In this document: one piece after another, positions 33,149-42,874 of the stretch
How the letters are laid out: every line of letters begins with the position of its first letter
Position numbering within the stretch: the stretch's first letter is position 1
NCBI RefSeq assembly: GCF_000717915.1
Contig: NZ_JOCX01000007.1
Span: forward strand, 124,001-188,000
Direction: 5' to 3'
Origin: Streptomyces sp. NRRL S-244
GTDB taxonomy: Bacteria; Actinomycetota; Actinomycetes; Streptomycetales; Streptomycetaceae
Length of the DNA stretch: 64,000 nucleotides
The notes under the pieces: generated by a model
What the model was told of the DNA's origin: nothing
Database searches by the model: none
Seen by the model: the letters and a program-made list of their open reading frames with translations, nothing else
Position numbers and translations under genes: made by a program

Positions 33149-33547
33149 ATGTCCAAGGGTGAAATAGACGCGCTGACCGACGAGTTCTTCGGCGCGTTCG
33201 ACAACCGGGGCGGCAAGGCCGCCGACGTGGCCCGGATCCGGCGGCTGCTGCTGCCGGGCGGGGTGATCGTCAAAACGGGTCCGGACCTCACGGTCTACAC
33301 CGTCGAGGAGTTCATCGAGCCCCGCCTGAAGCTGCTCAACGACGGCCGGCTCGTCGAGTTCTCCGAGTGGGAGACATCCGAACGGACCGACATCGCCGGC
33401 GACATCGCTTCGCGGTTCGGCGAGTACCGGAAGTCCGGGATCCTGGACGGCCGGCCGTACGAGGGCAGCGGGACCAAGACCATCCAGTTCGTCCGCACCC
33501 CGGACGGCTGGCGGATCGCCGCGTTCTCCTGGTACGACCAGCCCTGA
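33149..33547 (+). CDS. SnoaL/DUF4440-like (NTF2-fold) small protein
   Basis: A 132-residue soluble protein with NTF2-like order: a helix LTDEFFGAFDNRGGK, strand GGVIVKTGPDLTVYTVEEFIEP, then GTKTIQFVRTPDGWRIAAFSWYDQP at the end, where WRI.A..W is the common last strand of SnoaL/DUF4440 folds. Such proteins are small cyclases, isomerases or binding proteins. Divergent from GH20, single gene. Function unknown. Confidence 0.8.
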   Translation: MSKGEIDALTDEFFGAFDNRGGKAADVARIRRLLLPGGVIVKTGPDLTVYTVEEFIEPRLKLLNDGRLVEFSEWETSERTDIAGDIASRFGEYRKSGILDGRPYEGSGTKTIQFVRTPDGWRIAAFSWYDQP

Positions 33548-33601
33548 GCCGGCGCCGAGCGGCCGCCGAGGCGGCCCTGACCCGCCGCCGAGCCGGCCGG
33601 C

Positions 33602-35044
33602 CTACGCCGACTCCGTGCCGAGCCCCTCGCCGCGCCGCCGCTGCCACCGCACCGCCGTGACCACGAGCACCAGCAGCGCGGCCGCCCCGTAGGCCACGGC
33701 ACTCACCGCCCCGCGCGAACCGAACGCCTGGCCCGTGACGTAGACGGCCGGGCCGGCGACCGCGATGCCCAGCCACTCCCAGCGCCCGTCCAGGGCCACG
33801 AGCCCGACGAGCAGCAGGGCGTACCACGAATAGCCCGGCGTGAGCAGGGCGAACGCCCACCCCGTCACCAACAGCGCGCCGCTCCACGGCCGTCGGGGAT
33901 CCCCGCGCCACAGCACGTACCCGCACACGCCCGCCATCGCGGCGAGCAGCACCGGCACCGCCCAGTCGCCCGGCAGCACCAGCCGCAGCAGCGCGTAGCG
34001 GGACCCGGCCGAGGGGTCCTCGTACCCCTCCTCCTCCACGTACCCGCCGAGGTACCCGAAGACGGAACCGTCCGAGAGCAGCACGTACGGCAGGTACGCG
34101 AGCGCCGTGAAGGCGGCGGCCGGCAGCAGTACGGCGACCGCGTCGCGCACCCGGCGCACGCCGGACAGGGCTCCGGGGAGGACGATCGCCGGCATCAGCT
34201 TCGTGGCGACGGCGGCGCCGAGGACCAGCCCGCCGCTCGCCCGGAGCGCCGGGCTCCGCGCGGCCACGAGCCCGAGACCGGCCACGGCCAGCAGCACCCC
34301 CAGCACGTCGACGTGCGCGTTGTTCACGGCCTCGATCGGTACCGCGGGGCACCACGCCCAGTACGCGGCCCTGCGCGGGTCCGTGCCCCGGCGGCGCAGG
34401 ATAAGCAGCAGCGCGCCGGTCACACCGAGGGACAGCACCCCGGCGCCGATCTGGAGCGGCTTGTGCCGGGCGCCCCCGGGGGACAGCCGGTCGACGGCCA
34501 GGAAGTACGCCTCGGCGATCGGCGGGTAGAGGGTGTGCACGGCCGGCCGGTTGATCCGCGTGCAGTGCGGGGTGTCCCCGGCGTACGGGATCCGGGCCCG
34601 GTCCGGGCCGGTGCAGGCGGCTCCGCCCGTGGGGAAGAGCCACGGGTCGCGGAGCCGGCCCAGCTCCGGGTCCTGCGGGGCGTGGTCGTACGGGGAGAGG
34701 CCGGCGGACTGCACCCGGCCGTCCCAGGCATAGCGGTACGAGTCGGTGCTGGTCCGGGGCGCCGCCACCAGCCCCGTCGCCGTCACCGCGACGGCCCCCG
34801 CCAGCACCAGCGGCACGACGAGCGCGGCCGGGACCCGGCGCAGCGCGAGCAGCGCGACCGCGAACAGCGCCCAGCAGGCCGCGTACCGCCAGGACAGTCC
34901 GGCGGGGTCGGTGAAATTGCCGTCGTAGCGGATGGTCCACACCAGGGCGGCGACGAGGGCCGAGAGACCGAGGACGGGGAGGGTGAGCACGGGGAGACCG
35001 AGGGCGGGGAGGGCGGAAGGGCCGGGGGCGGTACGCAGGTTCAC
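33602..35044 (-). CDS. GT87/DUF2029-type membrane glycosyltransferase
   Basis: A 480-residue GT-C protein with about 11 to 12 membrane helices. The first outer loop has TDSYRYAWDGRVQSAGLSPYDHAP, whose Asp residues would activate a polyprenyl-phospho-sugar acceptor, and YPPIAEAYFLAVDRLSP matches the GT87 second motif. Family members include mycobacterial PimE-like alpha-mannosyltransferases. The GTG start at 35044 is divergent from the molybdopterin gene (35157). With MptB this is the second lipid-linked mannosyltransferase-type protein in 8 kb. Confidence 0.88.
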   Translation of the reverse strand: MNLRTAPGPSALPALGLPVLTLPVLGLSALVAALVWTIRYDGNFTDPAGLSWRYAACWALFAVALLALRRVPAALVVPLVLAGAVAVTATGLVAAPRTSTDSYRYAWDGRVQSAGLSPYDHAPQDPELGRLRDPWLFPTGGAACTGPDRARIPYAGDTPHCTRINRPAVHTLYPPIAEAYFLAVDRLSPGGARHKPLQIGAGVLSLGVTGALLLILRRRGTDPRRAAYWAWCPAVPIEAVNNAHVDVLGVLLAVAGLGLVAARSPALRASGGLVLGAAVATKLMPAIVLPGALSGVRRVRDAVAVLLPAAAFTALAYLPYVLLSDGSVFGYLGGYVEEEGYEDPSAGSRYALLRLVLPGDWAVPVLLAAMAGVCGYVLWRGDPRRPWSGALLVTGWAFALLTPGYSWYALLLVGLVALDGRWEWLGIAVAGPAVYVTGQAFGSRGAVSAVAYGAAALLVLVVTAVRWQRRRGEGLGTESA

Positions 35045-35156
35045 AGCCGCAGCGTTCCAGGGAACGGTGCGCAGCGGGGTCCCGCGCCGCCCATGTCCGC
35101 GTTTCGTAAGGTGTCCGAACCGCCTCTGAGCTGCTTCCCGGGGGTGTCATGGGTCC

Positions 35157-36305
35157 ATGCGCTTCCCCATCCGTCTCCCTTCCGACCCGCCCGTCACCTT
35201 CAAGGCGCGGCTGCACGACGCCCGGACCGCGACCGCCATCGGCCGCTGGCTCGGGCTCGCCTTCGCCGTCTGTTTCGCGACCGGCGTGCTCAGCCACTAC
35301 GTCCAGCACCCGCCGCACTGGCTCGCCGACCGGCTGCCGAGCCGCCCCTACTGGGGATACCGGTTCACCCAGGGACTCCACGTGGTCTCCGGGATCGCGG
35401 CGATCCCGCTGCTGCTGGCGAAGCTGTGGGCGGTCTACCCGCGGCTGTTCGAATGGCCGCCGCTGCGGTCGGTGCGGCACGCGCTCGAACGGGCCTCCGT
35501 GGCGGTCCTGGTGGCGGCCGGCGTGTTCGAACTGTTCACCGGGCTGCTCAACACCTTCCAGTGGTATCCCTGGCCGTTCTCCTTCGTTCCCGTGCACTTC
35601 GCGCTGTCCTGGCTGCTGCTGGGCGCGCTCATGGTGCACATCGCCGTGAAGTGGCCGGAGATCCAAGACCATTGGACCCGCCGCTCCCCGGGCACGCTCG
35701 CACTGCCCGAGGCCGACGGCCCGGACCGGCGCGCGCTGCTGGTGGGCGTCGCCGCGGCGGTGGGGGCGGTCACACTGACGACCGCCGGGCAGTCCGTGAC
35801 CGCGCTCGGGGGGCTCGACCTGTTCGCCCCGCGCGACCCCGCCGTCGGACCGCAGGGGCTCCCGGTGAACCGTACGGCGAAGGCGGCCGGGGTCACCGCG
35901 GCCTCCGTACGGGACTGGCGGCTGACCGTCGCCGGACCGCGCCCGTACACGCTCACCCTCGACGAACTGCGTGCGATGCCGCAGTACGAGGTGACGCTGC
36001 CCATCGCGTGCGTCGAGGGCTGGAGCAAGAACGCCCGGTGGACCGGGGTCCGCGTGCGCGACCTGCTGGAACGCGCGGGCGGCGGCCCGGGTGCCGGCGC
36101 CCGCGTGGAGTCCCTGGAGCCGGTCGGCGCGTACCGGGTGATGGCGATGGGCCGCGAGTACGCCCAGGACCCGCTCACCCTGCTCGCGCTGCGCCTGGGT
36201 GGCGAGGAACTCTCCCCGGACCACGGCTACCCGGCGCGGATCATCGCCCCGAACCGGCCCGGCGTGCTCCAGACCAAGTGGGTCGGCCGACTGGAGGTGG
36301 CGTGA
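35157..36305 (+). CDS. Membrane cytochrome-b561-like domain fused to a SUOX-type molybdopterin oxidoreductase
   Basis: A 382-residue fusion. Residues 1-165 hold four to five membrane helices with His in SHYVQHPPH, GLHVVSG and VHFALSW, suited to haem b ligation. Then a Tat-like/linker RRALLVGVAAAVGAVTLT segment (about 190-207) leads to a sulfite-oxidase-fold molybdopterin domain with LPIACVEGWSKNARWTGV, where the Cys is the expected Mo ligand. It should pass electrons between an outer-face Mo site and the quinone pool. Substrate unknown. It is coupled to the next gene by a 1-nt stop/start overlap. Confidence 0.88.
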   Translation: MRFPIRLPSDPPVTFKARLHDARTATAIGRWLGLAFAVCFATGVLSHYVQHPPHWLADRLPSRPYWGYRFTQGLHVVSGIAAIPLLLAKLWAVYPRLFEWPPLRSVRHALERASVAVLVAAGVFELFTGLLNTFQWYPWPFSFVPVHFALSWLLLGALMVHIAVKWPEIQDHWTRRSPGTLALPEADGPDRRALLVGVAAAVGAVTLTTAGQSVTALGGLDLFAPRDPAVGPQGLPVNRTAKAAGVTAASVRDWRLTVAGPRPYTLTLDELRAMPQYEVTLPIACVEGWSKNARWTGVRVRDLLERAGGGPGAGARVESLEPVGAYRVMAMGREYAQDPLTLLALRLGGEELSPDHGYPARIIAPNRPGVLQTKWVGRLEVA

Positions 36306-36709
36306 TGACGTACCGGTACGCGGTGGCCGGTCTCGGCCTGGCCCTGATGGGACTGGGCGGCGCCCTGCTGCTCCAGCAGCCCTCGCCCTGGCGGATCGCG
36401 CTGTGGCTCGCGGGCGCGGTCGTGGTGCACGACGGGCTGATCGCGCCGCTCGTGATCGCGGTCGCCGCGCTCACCGGCGCCGTCGGCCTGCGCCTGCGAG
36501 GGGTCCCGCGAGCCGCCCTGATCGTCGCGGGCTCCCTGACCGCGATCGCCCTCCCGCCGCTCCTGCGCCCGGGCGGGGCGGCCAACCCGACCGTGGTGCC
36601 GCTGGACTACCTGCGCAACTGGCTGCTGACGATGGCGGCCATCGCCGTGGCCACCGGTCTGTACGTCGCGGGGCGCGCGGCGCTGCGCGGGGCGCGCCGG
36701 CGGACCTGA
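36305..36709 (+). CDS. Small polytopic membrane protein partner of the molybdoenzyme
   Basis: A 134-residue protein with four predicted membrane segments (about 6-23, 28-57, 66-82, 104-123) and a basic C terminus (GARRRT). ATG overlaps the upstream TGA by one base (TGATG), so it is translationally coupled to the molybdopterin oxidoreductase, and it may be a membrane subunit or assembly factor. I do not recognise a family. Confidence 0.8.
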   Translation: MTYRYAVAGLGLALMGLGGALLLQQPSPWRIALWLAGAVVVHDGLIAPLVIAVAALTGAVGLRLRGVPRAALIVAGSLTAIALPPLLRPGGAANPTVVPLDYLRNWLLTMAAIAVATGLYVAGRAALRGARRRT

Positions 36710-36723
36710 GCGGCCGGACACGC

Positions 36724-36759
36724 GAAAGCGGCTGACGCGAGAGCGCGTCAGCCGCTTTC
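36724..36759. terminator. Strong bidirectional terminator hairpin
   Basis: GAAAGCGGCTGACGCG, loop AGAG, CGCGTCAGCCGCTTTC: a perfect 16-bp stem between convergent genes ending at 36709 and 36787. The AAA/TTT ends give partial U-tracts both ways. Confidence 0.85.
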
Positions 36760-36786
36760 CGTACGTTCCTGGTGAGTGCTCAGCGC

Positions 36787-37470
36787 TCAGCGCCGCAGCT
36801 GAACGAAGGCGCGGCCCGCCGCATGCCAGGTCACCGCCCGGGTCCAGCCCGCGTCCGCCGCCTCCGTACGGAGCGCGCGGGTGCCGAGCCGGGCCCACGG
36901 GAAGGGCGCCCCACGGCCGCCGTTCCCGTCCTCGACGTGCACCTCGACGCGCTCGTCGACGTCCGCGGTGGCCACCTCGACCAGCAGGGTGCCGCCCGGG
37001 GCCGCGAGGCGGGCGGCCCGGCGCAGCAGCGCGCCGGGGTCGCCGCCGATGCCGATGTTCCCGTCGATGAGCAGGACCGTGCCCCAGCGGCCTTCGCTGG
37101 GCAGCGGGTCGAACACGGACCGGCACAGGGCGCTGCCGCCGGTGCGCACCGTACGGGCCACCGCCTCCGGGGTCACGTCCACGCCCAGCGCGGGCCGACC
37201 GAGGCGGGCGAGGGCGGCGACCAGGCGGCCCGGTCCGCAGCCTATGTCCAGGACCGGGCCCTCGCAGCGGGCCAGGACGGTGGCATCGGCCGCGTCGGCT
37301 TCGGCGCACCAGCGCTCCACGTCGAGCGGCAGCAGCCAGCCGTCGCTGCGGCCGAGGAAGAGGGGCCCCCGGCCGGTGCGCAGGGCGTCGGAGTACGGGT
37401 CGGCCCGCCAGGCCTGGGCGGCGGGCTCGACCACGCGTGCGGCCGGTTGCGCGGTCGTCTGCGCGGTCAC
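36787..37470 (-). CDS. Class I SAM-dependent methyltransferase
   Basis: A 227-residue methyltransferase with motif I VLDIGCGPGRLVAALARLG (about residues 72-90), VDVTPEAV for the ribose contact and APGGTLLVEVAT for motif III. The C-terminal WHAAGRAFVQLRR is a common last strand. It is the third gene in an operon with GT2 and DUF2064 genes; its GTG overlaps the DUF2064 stop (GTGA). The substrate is likely the product of these sugar-handling neighbours (inference). Confidence 0.9.
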   Translation of the reverse strand: MTAQTTAQPAARVVEPAAQAWRADPYSDALRTGRGPLFLGRSDGWLLPLDVERWCAEADAADATVLARCEGPVLDIGCGPGRLVAALARLGRPALGVDVTPEAVARTVRTGGSALCRSVFDPLPSEGRWGTVLLIDGNIGIGGDPGALLRRAARLAAPGGTLLVEVATADVDERVEVHVEDGNGGRGAPFPWARLGTRALRTEAADAGWTRAVTWHAAGRAFVQLRR

Positions 37471-38129
37471 CGTACGGCCGCGCACAGCTCGGCGTGCAGG
37501 GCGGCGAACCGGGTCCCGGGCGCCGAGGCGGCGACCTGCACGGCGTCTTCCGGCGTGTCGACGTCGCGCAGCGCCGGAAGGTCCCGTACGGCCCGCCCCG
37601 ACGCGGTCAGCCGCAGGCGCTGCACCGCCCCGGTGTCCGAGACGGACATGGGCACCCCCAGCAGCAGTGCGGGATCCGGCTCGGCGAGCCCGAGGGCCCA
37701 GAACCCGCCGTCCAGGGCCGGGCCGAACCGGGCGTCCGCACCGGCGAAGTCGAGGCCCTGGGCGAGGAGCTCCGGGGTGACCTGCGGGGTGTCCATGCCG
37801 ATCAGGAGCGCGGGACCCTCGTACAGGGCGAAGGCCGCGGCGAGCCGGACGTCGAGCCCGCCCGCGCACTGCGGTACCACCTCGATGCCGTCGGGCAGCC
37901 AGTGCTTCGGCGTCCCGTCGAGGTAGAGGACGCGCCGCCGGGCCGGTGTGGCGAGGACGGCGTCCAGGGTGTCCTGGAGCGCGGCCCGCGCCAGGGCGGC
38001 GGCCTGCTGCGGGGTGAAGTGCGGGGTCAGCCGCGTCTTGACCCGGCCGGGGACCGGGGCTTTCGCCACGACGATCAGCGTGCCCTCGCCCCGGCCGTCG
38101 TCCGTGTGCTCGCTCCCGTACGTGCTCAT
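37467..38129 (-). CDS. DUF2064 / nucleotidyltransferase-like glycosyltransferase-A-fold protein
   Basis: A 220-residue protein of the DUF2064 group (related to CofC/MobA-type nucleotidyltransferases). It has VVAKAPVPGRVKTRLTPHFTP (about residues 19-39), the phosphate-binding KTRL typical of the family, LLIGMDTPQVTPELL, where Asp would hold a metal, and ALDGGFWALGL. Family members are found beside GT2 enzymes in gene sets annotated for arsenosugar-type glycosylation, but no ArsS-like radical enzyme is present here. ATG overlaps the upstream TGA (ATGA). Confidence 0.88.
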   Translation of the reverse strand: MSTYGSEHTDDGRGEGTLIVVAKAPVPGRVKTRLTPHFTPQQAAALARAALQDTLDAVLATPARRRVLYLDGTPKHWLPDGIEVVPQCAGGLDVRLAAAFALYEGPALLIGMDTPQVTPELLAQGLDFAGADARFGPALDGGFWALGLAEPDPALLLGVPMSVSDTGAVQRLRLTASGRAVRDLPALRDVDTPEDAVQVAASAPGTRFAALHAELCAAVR

Positions 38130-38848
38130 GCGCGGACCCCACCGGCCGGGACGGACCGGGCACCGGGCTTCTCGGCCAGCACCCGCCGCATGTCCCGCAC
38201 CGCGTGCCAGGTGCCCCGCCAGGTCCCGGTGACCTTCGACTTTCCGGCGCGCGGCAGGTACGGGACGTCCGTCTCGGCCACCCGCCAGCCCGCGTCGGCC
38301 GCCCGTACGACCATCTGGAGCGGGTAGCCGCTGCGCCGGTCGGTCAGCTCCAGGTCCAGCAGCGCCTCGCGGCGCGCGACGCGCATCGGTCCGAGGTCGT
38401 GCAGCCGCAGCCCCGTGCGGCGGCGCAGCATCCGCGCCAGCGCGAGGTTCCCGGCGCGGGCGTGGGCCGGCCAGGCGCCGCGTCCCTGCGGGCGTCGCCG
38501 CCCGAGGAGCAGGTCGGCCTCGCCGGCCTCGACCCGGGCCGCCATGGGGGCGAGCAGCCCGGGGTCCAGCGAGGCGTCGCAGTCGCAGAAGCAGACGAGG
38601 TCGGCGCGCGCGGCCAGCAGCCCGGCATGGCAGGCCGCGCCGAAGCCGCGCACGGGTGCGTGCACCACGGTCGCTCCCAGGCTGCGGGCGATGTCGGCCG
38701 AGCCGTCGGTGGAGCCGTTGTCGACGACGATGGCCCGCCAGCCGGCCGGCACCCGCGCCAGCACCCAGGGCAGCGCCTGCGCCTCGTCGAGGCACGGCAG
38801 TACGAGGTCCGCGCGGGGCGGCACACAAGCAGATTCAGTCACGTCCAC
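38126..38848 (-). CDS. Family 2 glycosyltransferase
   Basis: A 240-residue GT-A enzyme without membrane helices. Signatures are LVLPCLDEAQALPWVLARVP, VVDNGSTDGSADIA, the DxD-like metal motif CFCDCDASLDP and LLLGRRRPQG. It resembles dolichol-phosphate-mannose-synthase-like and DUF2064-linked GT2 enzymes. It is the first gene of a three-gene, fully overlapping operon (GT2, DUF2064, methyltransferase). GTG start at 38848; a GTG two codons later is also possible. The product is unknown. Confidence 0.9.
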   Translation of the reverse strand: MDVTESACVPPRADLVLPCLDEAQALPWVLARVPAGWRAIVVDNGSTDGSADIARSLGATVVHAPVRGFGAACHAGLLAARADLVCFCDCDASLDPGLLAPMAARVEAGEADLLLGRRRPQGRGAWPAHARAGNLALARMLRRRTGLRLHDLGPMRVARREALLDLELTDRRSGYPLQMVVRAADAGWRVAETDVPYLPRAGKSKVTGTWRGTWHAVRDMRRVLAEKPGARSVPAGGVRA

Positions 38849-38965
38849 ACCGTAGGAAGCGGGCGCGGACGAAAGGGGCTTTCACTCCTTACGAAACGCG
38901 GACGCCGTGCCCGATCCGGGGAGGGTGCCGTACCGGCGGACCGGAGGGGATGTCAGGCTGTGGCC

Positions 38966-39809
<844 letters not shown>

Positions 39810-39823
<14 letters not shown>

Positions 39824-40931
39824 CCAGGACCTGCTGCTGATCGCCCTCTACGCGCTCCTCGGCGCGGGCGGCGCCGGAGCGCTCGGCGCCTTCGCCCTGC
39901 GGATACTGCGGCGGCGCAGCGTCGCCGTCTCCCTCGCCGTCGTGACCGCCGTCGCCGTGCTCGCGATGCTCGCCGGCACGCTGGCCGTGGCCTGGGCGAT
40001 GTTCCTCTCCTCCCACGACCTGACCGTGGTGACGGTGGTCGCAGGGGTGGCCGCCGCCGTCTCGCTGGGCACGGCCCTGCTGCTGGGGCGGCAGGTCGTA
40101 CGGCGCTGCCGTGAACTCGTCGACGCCGCACGCGTCTTCGGCGAGGAGGGCACCTTCACCACGCCCGGCGTGCCCGCCCCCGCCGAACTCGCCGCGCTCA
40201 GCCGCGAACTGGCCCTCACCAGCGAACGTCTGACCGCGTCCCGGGAACGCGAGCGGGCCCTGGAAACCTCCCGCCGGGAGCTCGTCGCCTGGATCTCGCA
40301 CGATCTGCGCACCCCGCTGGCCGGGCTGCGCGCCATGTCGGAGGCGCTGGAGGACGGCATGGCCGCCGACCCCGCCCGCTACCACCGGCAGATGCGCACC
40401 GAGGTCGACCGACTCAACTCCATGGTCGGCGACCTGTTCGAGCTCTCCCGCATCCACGCGGGCGCCCTCAGCCTCAGCCCCACCCGGCTGAACCTCTACG
40501 ACCTCGTGGGCGACGCCCTGGCCGGCACCGACGCCCTCGCCCGCGAGCACGGCGTACGGCTGGTCGGCGACGGGATCGCATCGCTCCCGGTGGAGGTGGA
40601 CGGCAAGGAAATGACCCGCGTCCTGTCGAACCTGCTGGTCAACGCCATCCGCCACACCCCGGCCGACGGCACGGTCGCGATCGCCGCGGAAGCCCGGGAG
40701 GGCGCGGTGGTGCTGTCCGTCACCGACGCCTGCGGCGGCATCCCCGAGGAGGACCTCACGCGTGTCTTCGACACCGGCTGGCGCGGGACCCAGGCCCGTA
40801 CGCCACCGGGGGGCGCGGGCCTGGGCCTGGCGATCGTCCGCGGCATCGTCGAGGCGCACGACGGGCACGCGCACGTCCGCAACGTCACCGGAGGCTGCCG
40901 CTTCGAACTGACCCTCCCGGCGCCCGCGTAG
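39810..40931 (+). CDS. Sensor histidine kinase
   Basis: A 373-residue kinase with three N-terminal hydrophobic segments (about 7-30, 38-65 and 72-93) and almost no extracytoplasmic loop, so it likely senses within the membrane. A HAMP-like linker precedes the dimerisation helix with phospho-acceptor His164 in WISHDLRTPLAGLR. The ATPase domain has the N box NLLVNAIRHTPADG, G1 VTDACGGI and G2 PGGAGLGLAIVRG. The usual GxGxGL is intact. Start at 39810 inside the regulator gene. Confidence 0.95.
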
Positions 40932-40940
40932 CGATCAGGG

Positions 40941-41687
40941 CTACTGGCAGGTGACCTGCACGTTTTCACTCCGCGCGGTCATGTTGAAATCCGGCACGTG
41001 CAGGGTGACGAACGCGCTTACCGTCTTCGTGTTCGCCATCACCGACCCCTCCACCACCTTGAAGAGGGAGACGCTCGTGGTGCCGGGGGTGAACTCGGCC
41101 GTGCCAGAGGAGATCGGATCGGCGCTGGACGCGTACGTCCAGAAATAGCGGACCTTCCCCTGCCCGGTGCCCGTGATCTTGCCGTCGAACTCCAGCTTGG
41201 GCGGCTTGGTGCAGTCGACGGTGCTCCCCGACTTGGTCAGCGTCAACACCTCGACCTTGGTGACCTGCACGTTCCCCGTGCCGCTGCCCGGCTTCTCCCC
41301 CCGGGGCGGGGTGACGCAGGAGACGTGCTTGCCCTGCTGCGACCCGCTCTCCCGGTAACTGACGCCGTACGTGCCGTAGCGGACGCCCTGCCGGTCGAGC
41401 GAGCCCGCACCGTCCACCGTGGCCCGGAAGGACGACTTCCCCTCGACCCGCACCGACTGGTTCGGGGCGAATCCGCTGAGGTGGAGGTCGTAGCGCATGT
41501 TCCCGCCCGGACTGCCGCCACCGCTGCCCGGAGTCAGTTCGCAGGAGGGCGCCATGGGAGCGCGGGCGGCCTCCGCCCCCGCGGTCCGGCCCTGGGCGGC
41601 GAATGCGGGGGTGAGGGCGACCGAGGAGGCGAGGAGCGGGGCCGCGAGGAGCATGAGGCCCCGGTACCGGTGCGTCTGCCGATTCAT
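40941..41687 (-). CDS. Secreted hypothetical protein with paired cysteines
   Basis: A 248-residue protein with a signal peptide (about residues 1-30, ALTPAFAAQ). The mature part is beta-rich: an N-terminal domain from CELTPGSGGG to KHVSCVTPP (Cys pair), a Gly/Ser linker, and a second domain from STVDCTKPPKLEFDGKIT to NVQVTCQ (second Cys pair). Each domain begins and ends with a cysteine, suggesting two Ig-like folds closed by disulfides. The start ATG at 41687 follows GGAAGGG. No family recognised. Confidence 0.8.
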   Translation of the reverse strand: MNRQTHRYRGLMLLAAPLLASSVALTPAFAAQGRTAGAEAARAPMAPSCELTPGSGGGSPGGNMRYDLHLSGFAPNQSVRVEGKSSFRATVDGAGSLDRQGVRYGTYGVSYRESGSQQGKHVSCVTPPRGEKPGSGTGNVQVTKVEVLTLTKSGSTVDCTKPPKLEFDGKITGTGQGKVRYFWTYASSADPISSGTAEFTPGTTSVSLFKVVEGSVMANTKTVSAFVTLHVPDFNMTARSENVQVTCQ

Positions 41688-41778
41688 CGTGCTGCCCTTC
41701 CTGAGAGGAAAAAGCCCCCGATGTCGGACCACCAGGATATCGGGCAGGGACGATGGCGCCCAGGCGGCCGAAAGCCGC

Positions 41779-42777
41779 CTAGGGGGCGTCCGCCCCGGCG
41801 GCCAGCTCCGCCATACCGGCGGCGAACGGCACCACCGGACGCCAGTCCAGGTCCCGGCGCAGGCGCGCCGAGTCGGCGGTGACGTGCCGGACGTCGCCCA
41901 GCCGGTACTCGCCGGTGACCACCGGGTCCGGGCCCCCGCACGCGGCGGCCAGCGCCTCGGCCATGTCGCCGACGGTCCGCGGATCGCCGCTGCCGACGTT
42001 GTACGCGGTGAACCCGTCCGGCGCGCCGGCCAGGGACTCCACCGCCACGGCGTTGGCCGCGGCCACGTCCCGTACGTGCACGAAGTCCCGCCGCTGGCCG
42101 CCGTCCTCGAACACGCGCGGGGCCTCGCCCCGCGCCAGCGCGGAGCGGAACAGGGCGGCGACCCCCGCGTACGGGGTGTCGCGGGGCATCCCCGGCCCGT
42201 ACACGTTGTGGTAGCGCAGCGAGATCGCGGAGCCGCCGGTGGACCGCGCCCAGGAGGCGGCGAGGTGCTCCTGGGCCAGCTTGGTCGTGGCGTAGACGTT
42301 CCGCGGGTCCATCGGGGCGTCCTCCCCGACCAGGCCCGGCGCGAGCTCGGCGCCGCAGTGCGGGCAGCGCGGCTCGAACCGGCCGGCCGCCAGATCGGCC
42401 TCGGCGCGCGGGCCGGGCCGCACCACGCCGTGCGCGGCGCACACGTACCGCCCCTCGCCGTAGACGACCATCGAGCCGGCGAGGAGCAGCCTGTGCACGC
42501 CCGCCTCGGCCATCCCGGCCAGCAGGACCGCCGTACCGAGGCCGTTGGCCGACACGTACGCCGGTGCGTCCCCGAAGTCCTTGCCCAGGCCGACCTTCGC
42601 CGCCTGGTGGCAGACCGCGTCGACCCCGGCCAGGGCGTCCCGCACCTGGCCGGGATCCCGTACGTCCCTTCCGTCCTCCGCGAGATCGAACACCACCGGG
42701 TCGTGGCCGCGGCCGGCCAGCTCGGAGACGATGTGCGAGCCGATGAAGCCCGCTCCTCCAGTCACAAGTACGCGCAT
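41779..42777 (-). CDS. NAD-dependent sugar-nucleotide epimerase/dehydratase with zinc-ribbon-like insertion
   Basis: A 332-residue extended short-chain dehydrogenase. NAD motif TGGAGFIGSHIVSELAG (residues 6-22), active-site Ser/Thr in LLLAGSMVVYGEG and YxxxK in NVYATTKLAQEH. Between the catalytic elements lies an insertion with RCPHCGAELAPG (about residues 138-149) whose CPHC, plus an earlier Cys in YVCAAHG, could bind zinc. Further motifs are RRDFVHVRDVA and YNVGSGDPRTV. It likely supplies an activated sugar to the glycosyltransferases nearby. ATG at 42777. Confidence 0.92.
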   Translation of the reverse strand: MRVLVTGGAGFIGSHIVSELAGRGHDPVVFDLAEDGRDVRDPGQVRDALAGVDAVCHQAAKVGLGKDFGDAPAYVSANGLGTAVLLAGMAEAGVHRLLLAGSMVVYGEGRYVCAAHGVVRPGPRAEADLAAGRFEPRCPHCGAELAPGLVGEDAPMDPRNVYATTKLAQEHLAASWARSTGGSAISLRYHNVYGPGMPRDTPYAGVAALFRSALARGEAPRVFEDGGQRRDFVHVRDVAAANAVAVESLAGAPDGFTAYNVGSGDPRTVGDMAEALAAACGGPDPVVTGEYRLGDVRHVTADSARLRRDLDWRPVVPFAAGMAELAAGADAP

Positions 42778-42874
42778 GATCCGACGCTATGCCCCGGCCC
42801 ACCCGCGGAGGCGCTCTCCCGGCCGCACGTCACGGATCCGTAAGACGTCCCGGGATCCATGACAGGGTGGCGGG

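Noticed and set aside
34313..36709. 798-codon plus-strand open frame through the GT87 and molybdopterin genes
   Set aside because: Only its last 134 codons (from 36305) match a real gene; the rest is antisense or out of frame of recognised genes.
36787..38848. Arsenosugar pathway
   Set aside because: DUF2064 and GT2 proteins occur in such clusters, but there is no ArsM or ArsS homologue or arsenic gene in the window, so I do not assign this function.
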